From NCBI GenBank assembly GCA_003650865.1, contig QMSN01000015.1, positions 1-11,578 of the forward strand: a stretch of DNA of 11,578 nucleotides, written 5' to 3'. This DNA comes from Thermoprotei archaeon (GTDB lineage: Archaea; Thermoproteota; Methanomethylicia; Nezhaarchaeales; WYZ-LMO8). A model generated the notes under the pieces. It saw only the letters and a list, made by a program, of their open reading frames with translations. It did no database searches and had not been told where the DNA came from. The stretch's first letter is position 1. Each line of letters starts with the position of its first letter. The position numbers were made by a program, and so were the translations under genes. Shown here in pieces: positions 1 to 6,300 of this stretch.

Positions 1-242
1 AGCTCCTCCTCAAGCTCCTTCTCTATCTCCTCTATTGGCTTAGGTGGTGGGGTTGTCGCTAGTGTGTAGCCTATCCATCCTATGATCGCGAAGACTGCCA
101 CTACAGCTACGGCGCCGGTCAGCTTGAGCACGAATATGTCGGCTCCCACGATAGGCGGGAAGAAGACTAACCATAAGTACACCACTATAACTACAGCGGA
201 TACAGCTAGCAGAGCACCGCCAATAGCCTTGTCCTTGCTCAT
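1..242 (-). CDS. Small two-helix membrane protein, C-terminus cut by window edge
   Basis: The frame starts at an ATG (242-240) and stays open to the window edge, giving 80 complete residues. A GGAGGT Shine-Dalgarno sequence (249-254, minus strand) lies 6 bases before the ATG, which supports this start. The protein begins MSKDKAIGG and has two predicted membrane segments, at about residues 6-28 and 40-62. These are followed by a proline patch (TTPPPKP) and an acidic/basic tail (EEIEKELEEE) likely to be in the cytoplasm. Small proteins of this kind occur in Thermoproteota and, from memory, are sometimes labelled 'transcriptional regulator', but nothing DNA-binding is visible here. An AT-rich stretch at 281-290 could be its TATA box. 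The next gene upstream is on the same strand. Function unknown; the reading frame itself is convincing. Confidence 0.75.
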   Translation of the reverse strand, partial: MSKDKAIGGALLAVSAVVIVVYLWLVFFPPIVGADIFVLKLTGAVAVVAVFAIIGWIGYTLATTPPPKPIEEIEKELEEE

Positions 243-321
243 CGCCAGACCTCCGCTTAGATAAAGGAGGGTGAAAGGAAGAATATAACGTTTGCGAAGA
301 GGAGTTGAGCAACTCGTAGAT

Positions 322-987
322 CTAGAGAGGGGGTGGAGGAGGCAGCCTCCTAGATGCCGTCGACACTGTGAAGAAAGCCACTGCTGCTAAGATCCAAGCG
401 ACTAAGCTGATTACCAAGGCTATGAACATGATGATCAGCCCAGCTCCCCAGAGCACTATTAAAGCCGCCCCGGCAACTACCATAGCCGCTGATATCAGGA
501 TGAGCAGGCCCGCATCTCTAAAAAGCCTGAGACCTGTTTTGGAGGAGATCCTGGTGAAGCCCGACTTGAAGTATAGGGCGCTTATCAAAGTCAAGACGAG
601 TGAGGCCACGAGCACTATCAACACTACGAGTAGAGGGGTGTGTGTAATAGAGCTTGAGGGAGCTGTGGGGGTTATGCCCACGAAGTGCGTGAAGCCATGC
701 GTAAAGGGTATGGATAGCACTGCTGCAAAGGCTAAGCCCACGGATAGGGCCAGTAAGACCCCTATTGAGACTATGGCTAGCAGGGAGGCCACCAAGACGT
801 CTCTAAATATCTTGGCTTCGCCCAAAGCCTCTGAAATCCTTTGACACGCTATTAACACGAGGATTAGGCCCACAATGGCTAGGACTAGGCCTGCAAGGTC
901 TAGGAGTATGGGCGCTATCGCCAGGAGTATGCAGCCTAAGCCCCCTAGAAGCTTAGCCTCGAGGGGTACGCCTAAGCTCTCAGCCAT
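322..987 (-). CDS. DUF996-like multi-pass membrane protein
   Basis: This 221-residue protein is strongly hydrophobic. Predicted membrane segments lie near residues 12-30, 32-48, 62-92, 118-142 and 158-208; the last stretch is long enough for two. The N-terminal pattern (KLLGG, two hydrophobic helices, then a conserved turn around CQRISEAL and KIFRDVL) matches what I remember of archaeal DUF996 proteins (PF06195), whose role is unknown. The C-terminus ends in a short basic/proline tail (SRRLPPPPPL) rather than a soluble domain. The ATG start has no clear Shine-Dalgarno sequence; a TTTAAA at 1075-1080 and a TTTAAG-like stretch near 1040 are weak promoter candidates. It lies 79 bp upstream of the small membrane-protein gene on the same strand and may be co-transcribed with it. 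The frame call is solid; the family name is moderately sure. Confidence 0.7.
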   Translation of the reverse strand: MAESLGVPLEAKLLGGLGCILLAIAPILLDLAGLVLAIVGLILVLIACQRISEALGEAKIFRDVLVASLLAIVSIGVLLALSVGLAFAAVLSIPFTHGFTHFVGITPTAPSSSITHTPLLVVLIVLVASLVLTLISALYFKSGFTRISSKTGLRLFRDAGLLILISAAMVVAGAALIVLWGAGLIIMFIALVISLVAWILAAVAFFTVSTASRRLPPPPPL

Positions 988-1235
988 GCTCGCACCAGCT
1001 GCCCACGACTAATCTCCAGCTAGCCCCACTTAAACCTCCCTCGAGAGGAGCTCAACCTCATGGGTTATAGCAGCTTTAAAAGCCAAGATTAAATGGACTC
1101 AAGCCTCAAGCTTAAAGTTTGAGCTATCCAGCTCAACGCCTAGAAGCCCTAGAAAAACCGAGCTCCTTACCCGGTAGCTACGCTTCTAGGAGTAATAGAG
1201 ATAGATGTTCACAGCAAGCTCAGTAGCGACTGGGA

Positions 1236-1736
1236 ATGGTGCTGCTCAGCGTCTTAGGCATAGACTTTAGGAGGTGGGCTAGAGGCCTAGCATCTCTACT
1301 CTACGAGTTCAGCAAGGCTTGCGAGGGCGTTAGCGGCAACTCAGGAGTTGAGGGTGTGGAGGAGCTAATTCAAGTTTTGAGAGTGGACTGCTTGAGGTGT
1401 GCTGAGGTGCTCAGAGTATTCCTCCACGTCGACTACACAGATGACTACAGGCTCTACGTGGACTCCATCGGGGAGGGGCTTGTGAGGAGCGCTGTAGGCG
1501 CCTTAGACAAGCTGTCGAGGCTTCGTGTAGGAGGTGAGGAGTTTAGAGATGCGCTCTTAGACCTCAAGTCGTTCACCAAGCAGGTTGAGGTAGTCGTAGA
1601 GCTCTTCTCCAAGATCTTAGACCCCCCAGCCTCACCAGCCCTGAGAAGCATAGCGGCTTTGTTCAGGTTCCACCAAGAGCTGATAGATGAGCTCTTGAAG
1701 GGCGGTAGCCCGCTCAAGTCGGAGCTCAAGGTCTAG
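1236..1736 (+). CDS. Hypothetical helical protein, not recognised
   Basis: This 166-residue ORF has no family I recognise. It is rich in Leu, Glu, Val, Arg and Ser and reads as a series of amphipathic helices, with no signal peptide or membrane segment. There are three Cys, one near residue 29 and a CLRC pair near residues 51-54. Codon use (AGG, GAG, CTC, AAG) matches the neighbouring housekeeping genes, which argues for real coding. The ATG at 1236 has no Shine-Dalgarno sequence, and the nearest upstream in-frame codons reach a TAG at 1224, so a much longer N-terminus is excluded. A GGAGGTG at 1270-1276 is not followed by a usable in-frame start. The stop is 4 bases from the end of the convergent mpgP gene. 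A metal site at the CLRC pair is possible but unsupported. Confidence 0.6.
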   Translation: MVLLSVLGIDFRRWARGLASLLYEFSKACEGVSGNSGVEGVEELIQVLRVDCLRCAEVLRVFLHVDYTDDYRLYVDSIGEGLVRSAVGALDKLSRLRVGGEEFRDALLDLKSFTKQVEVVVELFSKILDPPASPALRSIAALFRFHQELIDELLKGGSPLKSELKV

Positions 1737-1740
1737 AGGG

Positions 1741-2583
1741 TTAAAGCTTAAGCCCGAGGACTAGCTCGACCCCCCTCCTAAACCCCCTAGGCCCCACCTC
1801 GTCAACTCTAAGCAGTACTGGTAGGTCAGCTTCGATCCAGTTGCCACTAGGCCTCTTGACGAGCACTGGCACGTCAACCTCTCTAAGCATGCTCAAGTCG
1901 TTGTAGGAGTCTCCAAAACCATAGGTCAGCAGGGGGCCGTAGACCTCCTCGTAAAGCCCTTGGAGTACCTTGACAGCTCGCCCCTTCGACACACCTCCAC
2001 TAGTAACCGTTAGGAATCTCTCACCAGCAGTGCAGCTTAGCCCTCTAGACTCTAGTGCTCGAAGAGCCTTGACGGCGAGCTTGCGGCCTCCATCGATCTT
2101 AATGGTCTCGCTGTACTCCCTCGCCTTCGCGTAGCCAGCCATCTCAACTGTTAACCCCGTCTCTTCAGCTATCTCCTCAGCGCTCATCTCGCTAAACAGC
2201 GAGTACCCGCATCCCAGCTTGACAAGCTCCTCCTCGATGACCCACTTGAACTCCTCAAGCCTAGCCCCAAGCTCGACTACGAGGAGGCTGTTGAGCTCTT
2301 GAGCTCTCTCCTCAAGCTTTAGGTTGAAGTAGCCTCTAGGTATGAAGACGGCGGCTCCATTCTCAGCCACGAAGGGGTCTTGAACTCCAAGCTCAGCTCT
2401 CAGCGCTAGTATCTCAAGCCTAGTCTTAGCTGAGCAGAACACCACTGGTATGCCCTCTCTCCGCAAAGCTCTAAGCGCTGGCAAGCTCTCCTCGTAGCTG
2501 TAAGTGAAGGGGTCTAAGAGCGTTCCATCTAGGTCTGTGAAGACAACCCTCTTGCCCATATCCAGCCCAGCCGGTGAAGACAC
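1741..2583 (-). CDS. mpgP: Mannosyl-3-phosphoglycerate phosphatase (HAD family)
   Basis: The enzyme removes phosphate from mannosyl-3-phosphoglycerate to give mannosylglycerate, the second step of the two-step pathway, in the cytoplasm. HAD motifs are clear in the 280-residue reading: motif I DLDGTLLD with D17 and D19, motif II Ser51 in FCSAKT, motif III Lys200 in GVSKGRA, and motif IV GFGDSYNDLSML with D225 and D229. A cap-domain element AREYSETI (154-161) resembles the REF/Y-containing segment of MpgP and fits this subfamily rather than a general Cof-type phosphatase. The start is a GTG 2 bases after the mpgS stop; an in-frame ATG at 2559 would place motif I closer to the N-terminus, as is usual for the family, and is a real alternative. 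It is the second gene of the mpgS-mpgP operon, probably translated from the mpgS transcript. Confidence 0.88.
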   Translation of the reverse strand: MSSPAGLDMGKRVVFTDLDGTLLDPFTYSYEESLPALRALRREGIPVVFCSAKTRLEILALRAELGVQDPFVAENGAAVFIPRGYFNLKLEERAQELNSLLVVELGARLEEFKWVIEEELVKLGCGYSLFSEMSAEEIAEETGLTVEMAGYAKAREYSETIKIDGGRKLAVKALRALESRGLSCTAGERFLTVTSGGVSKGRAVKVLQGLYEEVYGPLLTYGFGDSYNDLSMLREVDVPVLVKRPSGNWIEADLPVLLRVDEVGPRGFRRGVELVLGLKL

Positions 2584-2585
2584 CC

Positions 2586-3764
2586 TTAAGTGCTTCTCCC
2601 CAGCATTATTATGGAGTTCGAGCTGATCAAGCCGTCTAAGAAGGACTTGACGTCCACGTTTATGAAGGACCTTATGACCCTCCTCGAAGCCGAGCTCCTG
2701 CTCTTAGCCATGTCCGGGTACTTCTCGAATATTTCGCTCCTCAAGGAGTCTGGGCATAGGGGGCTTGAGACTATGGTGAGGAGGGAGTCGAAGAGCATCT
2801 CCCTTATGTGCTCATCGCCCTTCTCCTCGTGGAAGTGGGGGTTCCTAGTCTCTATCTGAAATATCTCGACCCCCTTCTCCATGGGCTCGTAGAACTTGGG
2901 GTCCAAGACTCCTCCAAACTGCTCAAGTATGTTGATTATCTCGCCAGTCTCAATGGCGAATCGCGAGCTGTAGTCTAGGAGCTCAGCTAGCTTCATCGTC
3001 ATGGCGTGCTCACCAGAGTTACCTGTCTTCACGACCTCGGTCTCAAAGCCTGTGAAGCTCGTTATCAGCTTGTTCAAGTACTTGTTGGTTATCTTGGAGA
3101 CCCTGCCCCACTTCGAGAAGTAGAGGGAGCCCTCAAGTATCTTGGGCTTGTAGGCCCAGGATATCCTGACCATCACGTATGGGCTTTGAGCGAGACAGAA
3201 GGCTGCGCTATATATCTTGACGTACTCGTGGACCGCCCCTGGGATGTAGTTGTCGGCATCTATGAAGCCCACGTAGTCCTTGCCAGACGCCTTGGCTAGG
3301 AGCATGCCGAGTATCATGCCCTCAGCCTTGCCGTCGTGGACCAAGCCCTTCTCGTCCAGCAGGTCCTCGTAGCCAATCTTCCTCACAGCACTCCCCACAC
3401 CTGCGTCCTTCTGGTGGATCATCCAGACAGCCCTCTTAGTGTAGTAGACGTACTGCTCGACCATCTCGTACTCCATCCTAAAGCGGTCCACCTTGTTCCT
3501 CCTGCTGTTCGAGACTATGATTATGAGGCACTCACTAGGTATCGCGCTTATGACTCCCTCAAGCACCTTGAGCTTCTCGTTCTTCACGGGTATCACTATG
3601 GCCATTCTACGCTCTATCTCCTCAATCCTGCTCCTAGGTATATTACACACAGAAGTGCTATGTGGAGGCGAGTCCTCAGAGGAGTCGAGTAGTAAAACCC
3701 TCTGGATGTCGTGGATCTTAACGGATCCAAACCTCTCAGTGTACCTGGGCAGCTCAAGCTTCAT
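2586..3764 (-). CDS. mpgS: Mannosyl-3-phosphoglycerate synthase (GT55)
   Basis: The enzyme transfers mannose from GDP-mannose to 3-phosphoglycerate, giving mannosyl-3-phosphoglycerate, the committed step to the solute mannosylglycerate used against heat and salt stress. The 392-residue length is normal for the family. Visible features are IVIPVKNE near residues 56-63, DGKAEGM near 144-150, the metal-binding DADNY at 169-173, GNSGEHAM near 248-255, and a His-rich RNPHFHEE near 307-314 that probably supplies a metal ligand. I chose the ATG at 3764 because a GGAGG (3771-3775, minus strand) sits 6 bases upstream; a TTG two codons earlier would leave no room for that site. mpgP follows 2 bases after the stop. 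The separate synthase plus phosphatase arrangement is the common archaeal form; bifunctional fusions are known elsewhere. Confidence 0.92.
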   Translation of the reverse strand: MKLELPRYTERFGSVKIHDIQRVLLLDSSEDSPPHSTSVCNIPRSRIEEIERRMAIVIPVKNEKLKVLEGVISAIPSECLIIIVSNSRRNKVDRFRMEYEMVEQYVYYTKRAVWMIHQKDAGVGSAVRKIGYEDLLDEKGLVHDGKAEGMILGMLLAKASGKDYVGFIDADNYIPGAVHEYVKIYSAAFCLAQSPYVMVRISWAYKPKILEGSLYFSKWGRVSKITNKYLNKLITSFTGFETEVVKTGNSGEHAMTMKLAELLDYSSRFAIETGEIINILEQFGGVLDPKFYEPMEKGVEIFQIETRNPHFHEEKGDEHIREMLFDSLLTIVSSPLCPDSLRSEIFEKYPDMAKSRSSASRRVIRSFINVDVKSFLDGLISSNSIIMLGRST

Positions 3765-3820
3765 GAACAACCTCCTCTCTCAAAGCCCAGAGCATGAGTT
3801 CAGCACCCTCAATAACCCCT

Positions 3821-3827
3821 ATTTAAA
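3821..3827 (-). promoter_or_regulatory. Putative TATA box of mpgS-mpgP
   Basis: The minus strand reads CTTTAAATAGG here, a good archaeal TATA sequence. Transcription would start near 3797, giving a leader of about 33 bases that contains the GGAGG of mpgS. A second TTTTAAAA further upstream (near 3853) is a weaker alternative. The flanking heptamers AAAGTAG (3825-3831) and CTACTTT (3863-3869) form an inverted repeat overlapping the box. Assigned by sequence only. Confidence 0.5.
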
Positions 3828-3974
3828 GTAGTGTTTTGACCATAAGCGGGTTTTAAAAGTTGCTACTTTAAGCTCTCTAAGCCAGCAGCTTAAACGCTAA
3901 GCTCGACTTCTTGAGCCGTAGAGGTGGCTAAACACATGAAGCTTGCAGCGAGTCCACTCCTCAACAGCGTAGCT

Positions 3975-4397
3975 TCACTTCACCTTTTCGAGCACTATCG
4001 CTGGGCAGACCCTCGTAACACCTCTCGTGGAGCTCAGCTTCTTAACGAACTCCTTGAGCTCACGCGTGCTCTTAAACCAGCACTCAGCTATCAACATGTG
4101 GTCTCCACTAGACGAGTACAAGCTGACTATCTCCTCCATCCCCCTAAGCTCCTCAATGAGGTCTATGAGGCGCTCGGGCTTCACGTCAACCCCTATGAAG
4201 GCTTGAACCTCAAAGCCGAGCTTCCTGTAGTCAGCCTCAATCGTGTAGCGCCTTATAACACCCTCCTCCTCAAGCTTCTTAACCCTCTTCCTAACTGCAG
4301 TCTCACTTACACCTAGAGCTCTAGCCATCTGTAGAAACGGCATCCTAGCGTTCTCCCTCAACATCTTTATTATCTCTAGGTTTGAAAATCGAACCAT
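3975..4397 (-). CDS. Lrp/AsnC family transcriptional regulator
   Basis: This is a 140-residue archaeal Lrp-type regulator. The N-terminal winged helix-turn-helix spans about residues 5-52, with the recognition helix in GVSETAVRKRVKKLEEEG (29-46). The rest is a RAM ligand-binding/oligomerisation domain ending in PAIVLEKVK. The reading frame stays open for 24 more codons upstream, but those encode nothing like the family. The ATG at 4397 lies about 27 bases from the centre of a TATA box (4419-4428), which predicts a leaderless mRNA starting at or next to the ATG and strongly supports this start. It is divergent from the peroxiredoxin-superoxide reductase operon, with overlapping promoters, so it may regulate that operon and itself; that role is inferred from position only. 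The ligand cannot be told; Lrp proteins often bind amino acids. Confidence 0.88.
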   Translation of the reverse strand: MVRFSNLEIIKMLRENARMPFLQMARALGVSETAVRKRVKKLEEEGVIRRYTIEADYRKLGFEVQAFIGVDVKPERLIDLIEELRGMEEIVSLYSSSGDHMLIAECWFKSTRELKEFVKKLSSTRGVTRVCPAIVLEKVK

Positions 4398-4467
4398 AGA
4401 TATATAAGTTCTGCACCCATTTATAAATATATTCGAAAAGGTGATTGTTGTGGAGAGAACCCCCGCC
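4398..4467. promoter_or_regulatory. Overlapping divergent promoters, Lrp regulator and peroxiredoxin operon
   Basis: The perfect palindrome ATTTATAAAT (4419-4428) can act as a TATA box in either direction. On the minus strand it predicts transcription starting at the ATG of the Lrp gene. On the plus strand it predicts a start near 4450, at a GTG in frame with the peroxiredoxin. A second plus-strand box, GATATATAAG (4398-4407), would give a start near 4430 and a leader containing GGAG (4452-4455). Two regulated genes whose promoters share so few bases are likely to be controlled together, for example by Lrp binding. The sequence does not say which plus-strand box is used. Confidence 0.6.
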
Positions 4468-5097
4468 ATGCCGCTTATAGGCGAGAAGCTCCCAAGCTTC
4501 GAAGTTCAGACGACTAAGGGGAGGATTAAGCTCCCAGACCACTACAAGGGTAAGTGGTTCGTGTTGTTCTCTCATCCAGCTGACTTCACTCCTGTATGCA
4601 CAACTGAGTTTGTGGCTTTTCAGAGGAGGTATGAGGAGTTTAAGGAGTTGAACTGTGAGCTCATAGGGTTGAGCATAGATCAAGTCTTCAGCCACATCAA
4701 GTGGGTTGAGTGGATTAGGGAGAAGCTGGGTGTCAAGATAGAGTTCCCAATAATAGCTGACGACACAGGTAGAGTTGCCTGCGCGCTGGGGATGATACAT
4801 CCAAGCAAGGGGGCTAACACTGTGAGGGCAGTCTTCATAGTTGATCCTGAGGGCGTCGTGAGGGCCATCATGTACTACCCTCAGGAGCTTGGGAGGAACA
4901 TTGATGAGATATTGAGGGCTGTGAGGGCCTTACAGATATCTGATAGAGAGGGCGTGGCCATGCCTGCTAACTGGCCTAACAACGAGCTCATAGGTGACAA
5001 GGTCATAATACCACCTGCAACTGATGAGCAGACTGCTAAGGAGAGGGTTAAGAAGTACGAGTGCTTCGACTGGTGGTTCTGCTATAAGAGCTTGTAG
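4468..5097 (+). CDS. Peroxiredoxin, archaeal Prx6-type with C-terminal CX5C
   Basis: The enzyme is a thiol peroxidase that reduces hydrogen peroxide and organic peroxides, normally as a large ring-shaped oligomer in the cytoplasm. In the 209-residue reading, the peroxidatic Cys44 lies in PADFTPVCTTE (P37, T41, C44). The central HIKWVEWI and DFPIIADD-like segments are as in archaeal thioredoxin peroxidases. The C-terminus has C199 and C205 in ECFDWWFC, the CX5C pair that takes part in resolving the disulfide in the Aeropyrum-type enzymes. The chosen ATG gives MPLIGEKLP, matching family N-termini. GTG codons at 4441 and 4450 are possible earlier starts and would add 9 or 6 residues; the 4450 one fits a leaderless mRNA. 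The stop overlaps the ribosome-binding site of the next gene, so the two are surely one operon. Confidence 0.93.
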   Translation: MPLIGEKLPSFEVQTTKGRIKLPDHYKGKWFVLFSHPADFTPVCTTEFVAFQRRYEEFKELNCELIGLSIDQVFSHIKWVEWIREKLGVKIEFPIIADDTGRVACALGMIHPSKGANTVRAVFIVDPEGVVRAIMYYPQELGRNIDEILRAVRALQISDREGVAMPANWPNNELIGDKVIIPPATDEQTAKERVKKYECFDWWFCYKSL

Positions 5098-5108
5098 GAG
5101 GCGTCTTG

Positions 5109-5486
5109 GTGGCACTGCTCAAGAGGATCTACAAGTGCAATGTGTGTGGCAACATTGTTGAGGTTGTGCATGAAGGTAAGGGGCAACTAGTCTGCTGCGG
5201 CCAGTCAATGCAGCTGCTAGAGGAGAAGACTGCTGAGCCCGGCAAGGAGAAGCATGCCCCTGTACTCGAGGTCTCAGGTGACACAGTAGTCGTTAAGGTT
5301 GGCTCAGTGCAGCACCCAATGGAGGAGGGGCACTACATAGAGTGGATTGAGGTGTCAACGGATGGTGAAGCCTACAGGAAGTACTTGAAGCCCGGCGATA
5401 AGCCCGAGGCCTCCTTCAAGCTCAAAGCCGAGAAGCTAACTGCAAGAGCGTACTGCAACATGCACGGCTTATGGAGAAGCCCTTGA
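5109..5486 (+). CDS. dfx: Desulfoferrodoxin (two-iron superoxide reductase)
   Basis: The enzyme reduces superoxide to hydrogen peroxide without making oxygen, with electrons usually from rubredoxin; no rubredoxin gene is in this window. In the 125-residue reading the N-terminal desulforedoxin domain binds iron centre I through C10, C13, C29 and C30 (CNVC and CC). The catalytic centre II has H49, H69, H75, C116 and H119, in the motifs EKHAP, QHPMEEGHYIEWI and CNMHG. Lys48 in EKH is the residue that assists superoxide attraction in the family. GGAGG (5097-5101), sharing its first base with the peroxiredoxin stop, is 7 bases from the GTG at 5109, so I prefer that start to the TTG at 5106. Translational coupling to the upstream peroxiredoxin fits, since that enzyme consumes the peroxide made here. 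Confidence 0.93.
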   Translation: MALLKRIYKCNVCGNIVEVVHEGKGQLVCCGQSMQLLEEKTAEPGKEKHAPVLEVSGDTVVVKVGSVQHPMEEGHYIEWIEVSTDGEAYRKYLKPGDKPEASFKLKAEKLTARAYCNMHGLWRSP

Positions 5487-5744
5487 CACATCCAATTTTT
5501 CTCCCTTTATAGTTCCTTCCTCAGCTTAATGAGCATCATCGATGCTTCAAACCGTGAGCACGAAGCCAGCATCCTACTTCTAGCTACACGAATGGGCTTA
5601 ACGTACTACGACGCATCATACCTCACCACAGCTGAAAAGCTTAAAGCCAACCTCATCACCGACGACGACGCCCTAATAAAAGCGTCAATGAGAATCGGGA
5701 TCAAAACACTAAGAAGCAGAGATATACCGATAAAATCTAATTAA
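5487..5744 (+). pseudogene. PIN-domain (VapC-like) toxin remnant, N-terminal half missing
   Basis: From an ATG at 5529 this frame gives 71 residues equal to the C-terminal half of a VapC ribonuclease: a helix (EHEASILLLATRMGL), the acidic motif YYDASYLTTAEKL, and the last acidic motif ITDDDALIKAS. The N-terminal strand with the first catalytic Asp and the conserved Glu are absent, so the four-residue metal site cannot form. The same frame is open back to the superoxide reductase stop (5484-5486) and reads like the end of a preceding helix. The break therefore lies at or before that stop: the gene's front half was probably lost when it came to lie next to the reductase gene. No matching antitoxin is visible. 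Expression is possible, toxic activity is unlikely. Confidence 0.7.
5490..5510 (+). terminator. Oligo-T terminator after the superoxide reductase gene
   Basis: A T5 run (5497-5501) followed by a pyrimidine-rich stretch lies just after the stop codon. Oligo-T tracts end transcription in archaea without needing a hairpin. No clear stem is present. It overlaps the front end of the PIN-domain remnant. Confidence 0.4.
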
Positions 5745-5889
5745 AACTCCTTACATAACCGCTTTACTAGATGCAATACCATAAACGAGTTACTAAAACA
5801 ACACCACAAAACAGTTTGAGTTACTTTATGCGCGCATCATCGATATCACGTTTAAAGGCCTGCTAAGCGAGGAAAGACGGTATTACCCT
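5745..5889. other. Gene-free spacer before the candidate structured RNA
   Basis: No convincing coding frame is present; all frames are short and interrupted. A TTTAAAGG at 5851-5858 could be a plus-strand TATA box, predicting transcription from about 5880 into the hairpin-rich segment that follows. Nothing else stands out. Confidence 0.4.
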
Positions 5890-6003
5890 ACATCGCGAGA
5901 GAAGACAGTTTACATGGAGTCACCATAAACTTCTCTGGTTTCTGAGGGGGGGTTAGCGAGCAATCTCTCTACTGGAGGAGAGGACTCGCGTTTTCTTGTC
6001 TGC
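5890..6003 (+). ncRNA. Candidate structured RNA with two hairpins and a T-rich end
   Basis: Two hairpins are visible by eye. The first (5898-5936) pairs AGAGAA with TTCTCT, GTTTA (5908-5912) with TAAAC (5926-5930) and TGG with CCA, with small bulges between. The second (5956-5989) pairs GCGAG with CTCGC and, inside it, CTCTC (5965-5969) with GAGAG (5978-5982). A T-rich stretch (GTTTTCTTGTC, from 5990) follows, as expected at an archaeal transcript end. A TATA-like TTTAAAGG lies about 30 bases before the proposed 5' end. There is no match to tRNA, SRP RNA, RNase P RNA or a C/D box guide that I can see. Strand and ends are inferred. It could instead be a repeat or element remnant. Confidence 0.3.
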
Positions 6004-6010
6004 TTTCACG

Positions 6011-6035
6011 TATATACGTATATAGGTTTATATAT
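6011..6035 (+). promoter_or_regulatory. vapBC promoter with 14-bp palindromic candidate operator
   Basis: TATATACGTATATA (6011-6024) is a perfect 14-bp palindrome directly before the TATA box TTTATATAT (6027-6035). The box is about 27-30 bases from the GTG at 6061, which suggests a leaderless or nearly leaderless mRNA. VapB proteins repress their own operons by binding palindromes near the promoter, so this is the natural VapB site. That binding is inferred from position and symmetry. Confidence 0.55.
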
Positions 6036-6060
6036 TAACTCCTCAGCGTAGATAAGTGAA

Positions 6061-6300
6061 GTGGAGCTTATGGGTTTGATCACTGTGCGCATAGACGATG
6101 AGACCAAGAGGAGGATGGAGCGGCTAAAACACATAAATTGGAGTGAGGTTGTAAGAGAGGCCATTACGAGAGTTTTGAGGCAAGAAGAAGAGAGGAACTT
6201 GGCTAGAGCCTTGCTCTTAAATGAGAGGAACGTGATAACCCCTGATGAAGGGTACTCCAGCGTTGAAGTCATAAGGAAGTGGAGGGAGCGCATTAAGTGA
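6061..6300 (+). CDS. vapB: VapB-type antitoxin, ribbon-helix-helix
   Basis: This 79-residue protein has a ribbon-helix-helix N-terminus: strand LITVRIDDE (about 5-13), helix TKRRMERLKHI, and helix WSEVVREAITRVLRQEE. The C-terminal part, with VITPDEGYSSVEVIRKWRER, resembles the segments with which archaeal VapB proteins wrap around and block VapC. It would bind DNA as a dimer and neutralise the toxin in the cytoplasm. The GTG start at 6061 fits a leaderless mRNA from the TATA box at 6027-6035; an ATG at 6070 is the alternative and would still keep the whole ribbon strand. Its stop overlaps the vapC start by 4 bases (GTGA), so the two genes are co-translated, as in other toxin-antitoxin operons. 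Confidence 0.85.
   Translation: MELMGLITVRIDDETKRRMERLKHINWSEVVREAITRVLRQEEERNLARALLLNERNVITPDEGYSSVEVIRKWRERIK

Noticed and set aside
40..312. A 90-codon minus-strand frame overlapping the small membrane protein
   Set aside because: It lies in a different frame from the ATG with a perfect Shine-Dalgarno sequence at 242, and its product is low-complexity Arg/Ser-rich with no hydrophobic pattern.
3924..4316. A 130-codon plus-strand frame opposite the Lrp regulator
   Set aside because: The antisense strand encodes a clear helix-turn-helix and RAM protein; this frame is its Leu-rich shadow.
5529..5549. Reading MSIIDAS at the PIN remnant as the true VapC N-terminal strand, implying an internal deletion
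   Set aside because: The frame continues upstream to the reductase stop with helix-like sequence, and the segment fits the middle of a PIN domain, so simple loss of the front half explains it better.
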